A stretch of DNA of 64,000 bases, taken from positions 11,748,391 to 11,812,390 of the forward strand of contig NC_135564.1 of the NCBI RefSeq assembly GCF_964340395.1. Reading direction: 5' to 3'. The notes under the pieces were generated by a model. The model had not been told where the DNA came from. It ran no database searches and saw nothing but the letters and a program-made list of their open reading frames with translations. Source of the DNA: Glandiceps talaboti. Taxonomy: Eukaryota; Hemichordata; Enteropneusta; Spengelidae. The translations under genes were made by a program, and so were the position numbers. The number at the start of each line of letters is the position of its first letter. Positions within the stretch are counted from its first letter, which is position 1. Of the stretch, positions 61,369 to 64,000 are shown in pieces.

Positions 61369-61499
61369 CATACATACATACATACATACATACATACATA
61401 CATACATACATACATACATACACACATACATACATACATACATACATACATACATACACACATACATACATACATACACACATACATACATACATACAC

Positions 61500-61530
<31 letters not shown>

Positions 61531-61822
61531 CATACATACATACATACATACACACATACATACATACATACATACACACACACATACATACACACACACA
61601 TACATACATACATACATACATACATACATACATACACACATACATACATACATACATACATACATACATCCATACATGCATACATGCATGCATGCATGCA
61701 CACACGCACGCACGCACACACACACACATATACGCATACATACATACATACATACATACATACATACATACATGCATACATACATACATACATACATACA
61801 TACATACATACATACATACAAT
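61369..61822. repeat. CATA tetranucleotide array, about 450 bp
   Basis: More than 100 units of CATA with CACA, CATG and CACG variants grouped in the middle (about 61670-61735). All six frames look open because the unit has no stop in most phases. The variant units form a recognisable older core flanked by pure repeats. Confidence 0.95.
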
Positions 61823-61907
61823 ATATGTACATAATGTTAACACTGCACAGTAGTGAGTGTATATAAATTAAATCAACTTTGCGAGAGGCAGACACAAGCA
61901 ACAATTG

Positions 61908-62200
61908 CATTTTTTATTTATAAATAACATTATCATGGCTCCCTACTTGAAACATCAATGTGGAACAATTTGTGCCAAGTCCTTATTTGTAACTCGATAC
62001 ATCACAAAAGCATATACTAATGTGTACAATGTTTGTTATTGTACATACAGTAACAATCTTTTTACACATTTTTAAAGCTCAAACACAAACTTAGTCAATG
62101 TTGTTTCATATCGAGGAAGCCATGACAAAATTGTTTTATAAATCAAAAATCAAAAATAAATACCTAATCCTCGTCCATATAGTTATGGCCATTTTGACAA
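61908..62200. mobile_element. TTAA-type MITE, copy 3, left end lost
   Basis: It shares ATCATGGCTCCCTACTTGAA, TTGTTATTGTACATACA, GAGGAAGCCATGACAAAAT and TACCTAATCCTCGTCCATAT with copy 2 at 46249. The outer left arm is missing and the right TTAA is mutated. Confidence 0.7.
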
Positions 62201-62242
62201 CATTATGAACATTCTGAAACGATTTTTTTTTTTCAATTCAAG

Positions 62243-62261
62243 TCAATCAATCGATCGATCG

Positions 62262-62302
<41 letters not shown>
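62243..62302. repeat. AATC / TCGA microsatellite
   Basis: CGATCGATCGATC runs into about ten AATC units. The same pairing of TCGA with AATC occurs at about 26720 and 32800. Confidence 0.9.
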
Positions 62303-62306
<4 letters not shown>

Positions 62307-63505
62307 ATTTCTTTAAAGAGGATATCTCAATTGGCCAAAGTCAGTCTTCTCCGGCACCCACTGTATAAGATAGTACGAAAACAGACGATATAGACATACA
62401 AAACTGTACAGTGTGATCACGTACAATTAATAACAAGAGTGTCTAAAACATTGTCATAAAATGTTGGTGACAGCCACCTGTGAAAGAAGACAGCGGAGGT
62501 CTATTTCTCAATTCAAGTGGTAAAGTATTGAACTACTCAGGCAGTAAACCTGGAAATTTTCGCGAAAGACTTATTTACACTTATTTCGCTTGAAATCAAA
62601 AACGACAAAATAAGTAGTGACTAAAATGCTTACTTGTACATGAACACAATGTGCCAGTTGAGGTAATTAGTAAACATTAGTCTTTGAGAACCAGCTGAAG
62701 ACTGTAAAATACCAAAAATTTCTAGTGGGGAAAATATCTAGGTTTACAGTATGTACACCAGAAAAAAAAATAAAATTGCTTTTAAATATCCAATTCTTGG
62801 TCGAGGAACTAACAACTTCAAATGTAAATTCATCGACATATATAAACAAAGTAAAAATCTTAGCCACTTAAACTTGTTACTTTGAACGAGGAGAGAAGGA
62901 AGCCATGTGCATCCAGGCACTTCAGCCATCATTGTACAGAGACGGTGGGCGATATAAACTTCCACACCTAGACCCCTTATTAGGCTCACAAGTTCATAAG
63001 GTCACGTGTACTGAATATTCTGTTGACAAAGACTGAAATGTGCAGTCGAAAATTTCGGGTAAAATTTTCAAGTTTGTGTTTGGAGCAAAAGTTCAATTCA
63101 ATACTGATGAACTAACATGTTGTTTTTGGTTTTTGTTCGACCTGGTTCTGTAATGACGGTTGTGAACATATTTTGTTTTGAAATTTACATTCAAGCTGTA
63201 AGAAATTCAGAGTGAAATTATAGTACATGATTACCAAACGACACGCCATTGTAAAGTAAGTAATTGTCGCAAAGATGGATGTGTGCACGCTATCAATATC
63301 AGTCCCGTAAAAAAATATTTTATCAGTCTGATCTCAGCTGTAACAAACATCATGCCGCCTATACCCATTCTGGATTTGTAGTATATATATGTGTGTACAT
63401 GACAGACCTCGCTTATACAAATAAAGTATTACTGTTACACATGCACCAATTCTTCTGCCCCCCCCCCACCCCGGTGAAACTGTATCTGGCTGATTTCAAT
63501 ATGAT

Positions 63506-64000
63506 TCATGTGGTAGATTCTATCTGTTGGTCTAAGTGTACCACCGCTGTACTACTTCTATTTCCATCAAGGTTTGATATTGTCCTTTCTGAATTTGACA
63601 CTTTTAAATCTTCGTGTTGCACATTCGGTGGCTTTACTAACTCGGATCTCATAATAACGTCATCCGAGGCTAGATTCACTCCTCTTATGCGACGTGACTT
63701 GGAGAGTTCTATTGAACGCGTGGTTTGTTTTTCTGCGTGCCTCATTGTGCTTCTGTGGATTGCTTCTCTAGAGTTCAACTGTGGTTTGAACATAATCACG
63801 TACAGTTTCGGAAAGAAAATACACATCAACATTCCTGTACTTGACACCAAAATAACGACAGATTGCGACATAGCTTTAAGTTTACCGTTAGTCCAGAATG
63901 ATATTGGAAAATATATAGACCAGACACTGAAATACAAAAGCATTGCAAATGTAATGAATTTAGCTTCGTTGAAGTTGTCCGGAAGTTTACGAGCCCGGAA
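63506..64000 (-). CDS. Class C G-protein-coupled receptor, C-terminal exon (cut by window edge)
   Basis: The frame is open from the right edge to a TAG at 63506, 164 residues. It starts FRARKLPDNFNEAKFITFAM, the class C signature of intracellular loop 3 and span 6 (NFNEAKFI-F), then span 6 (VWSIYFPISFW), span 7 (SVVILVSSTGMLMCIFFPKL, where FPK-Y-I is the class C end of span 7) and a 90-residue cytoplasmic tail with a basic stretch (SKSRRIRG). The family includes metabotropic glutamate, calcium-sensing and taste-type receptors; the fragment does not decide between them, though PKLYVIMFKPQLN is nearer the calcium-sensing/taste side. Ligand domain and spans 1-5 lie outside the window. Confidence 0.85.
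   Translation of the reverse strand, partial: FRARKLPDNFNEAKFITFAMLLYFSVWSIYFPISFWTNGKLKAMSQSVVILVSSTGMLMCIFFPKLYVIMFKPQLNSREAIHRSTMRHAEKQTTRSIELSKSRRIRGVNLASDDVIMRSELVKPPNVQHEDLKVSNSERTISNLDGNRSSTAVVHLDQQIESTT

Larger units (their letters stand above)
60800..63505. other. Stretch between XDH/AOX and GPCR genes, no coding exon found
   Basis: It contains a local CpG-richer stretch with a repeated CACCCAAGCCA (about 61050-61135), the CATA array, a MITE copy, an AATC run (62243-62302) and a C run (63458-63473). Reading frames in the CATA array are artefacts. The 3' untranslated region of the GPCR probably covers the right end. Confidence 0.6.

Noticed and set aside
61182-61910. Long overlapping reading frames on both strands rich in Tyr-Ile-His-Thr or Tyr-Val-Cys-Met
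   Set aside because: They are translations of the CATA array, which lacks stops in most phases.

Overview
The window is animal nuclear DNA: A/T-rich, with spliced genes whose introns run from about 0.1 to over 6 kb, very dense microsatellites, and many small transposon relics (tRNA-derived SINEs, LINE fragments, MITEs). There are no bacterial operons or phage features. A RUSC-type gene, a molybdo-flavoenzyme of the xanthine dehydrogenase/aldehyde oxidase family, a monocarboxylate-transporter-like MFS gene and a class C GPCR fit a marine invertebrate. I lean to an invertebrate deuterostome, but the sequence alone does not settle the phylum.

Layout. All four host genes lie on the minus strand. 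(1) 4191-25430: a RUN-domain gene of the RUSC1/RUSC2 type. One 5' noncoding exon sits beside a palindromic CRE. Nine coding exons join in a consistent reading frame to give about 1242 residues. No SH3 domain is visible. (2) 25450-29875: a gene-free stretch of simple repeats and repeat relics. (3) 29876-31337: the last two exons of an SLC16-like transporter. The exon(s) for the first three or so membrane spans were not found. (4) 32898-56771 (perhaps with a noncoding exon near 60425): a complete XDH/AOX-family gene. All 29 coding exons could be placed by splice signals and phase, giving about 1295 residues, including one GC-AG intron. The protein keeps both [2Fe-2S] clusters and the molybdenum-site glutamates, but looks abnormal at several positions that fix substrate or FAD. 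(5) 60800-63505: a gene-free stretch dominated by a 450-bp CATA array and a MITE. (6) 63506-64000: the 3' end of a class C GPCR that continues past the right edge.

The introns of gene 4 are the accessory region. They hold an internally deleted LINE that keeps a long reading frame, a second LINE reverse-transcriptase fragment on the other strand, a 94-bp-arm foldback element with a 10-bp target duplication, a 1.23-kb terminal-inverted-repeat element with a TTA duplication, and copies of a TTAA-flanked MITE. The introns of the RUSC gene hold tRNA-derived SINEs, a small CAGTG-ended MITE, a foldback repeat and a 135-bp tandem array that has copied the start of a RUN-domain coding exon into the intron.

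The genes show no functional linkage beyond sharing a strand. I saw no novel multi-gene system. The most informative oddities are the altered catalytic positions of the AOX/XDH paralogue, the missing 5' part of the transporter, the partial exon duplication in the RUN domain, and the in-frame core deletion of the LINE.
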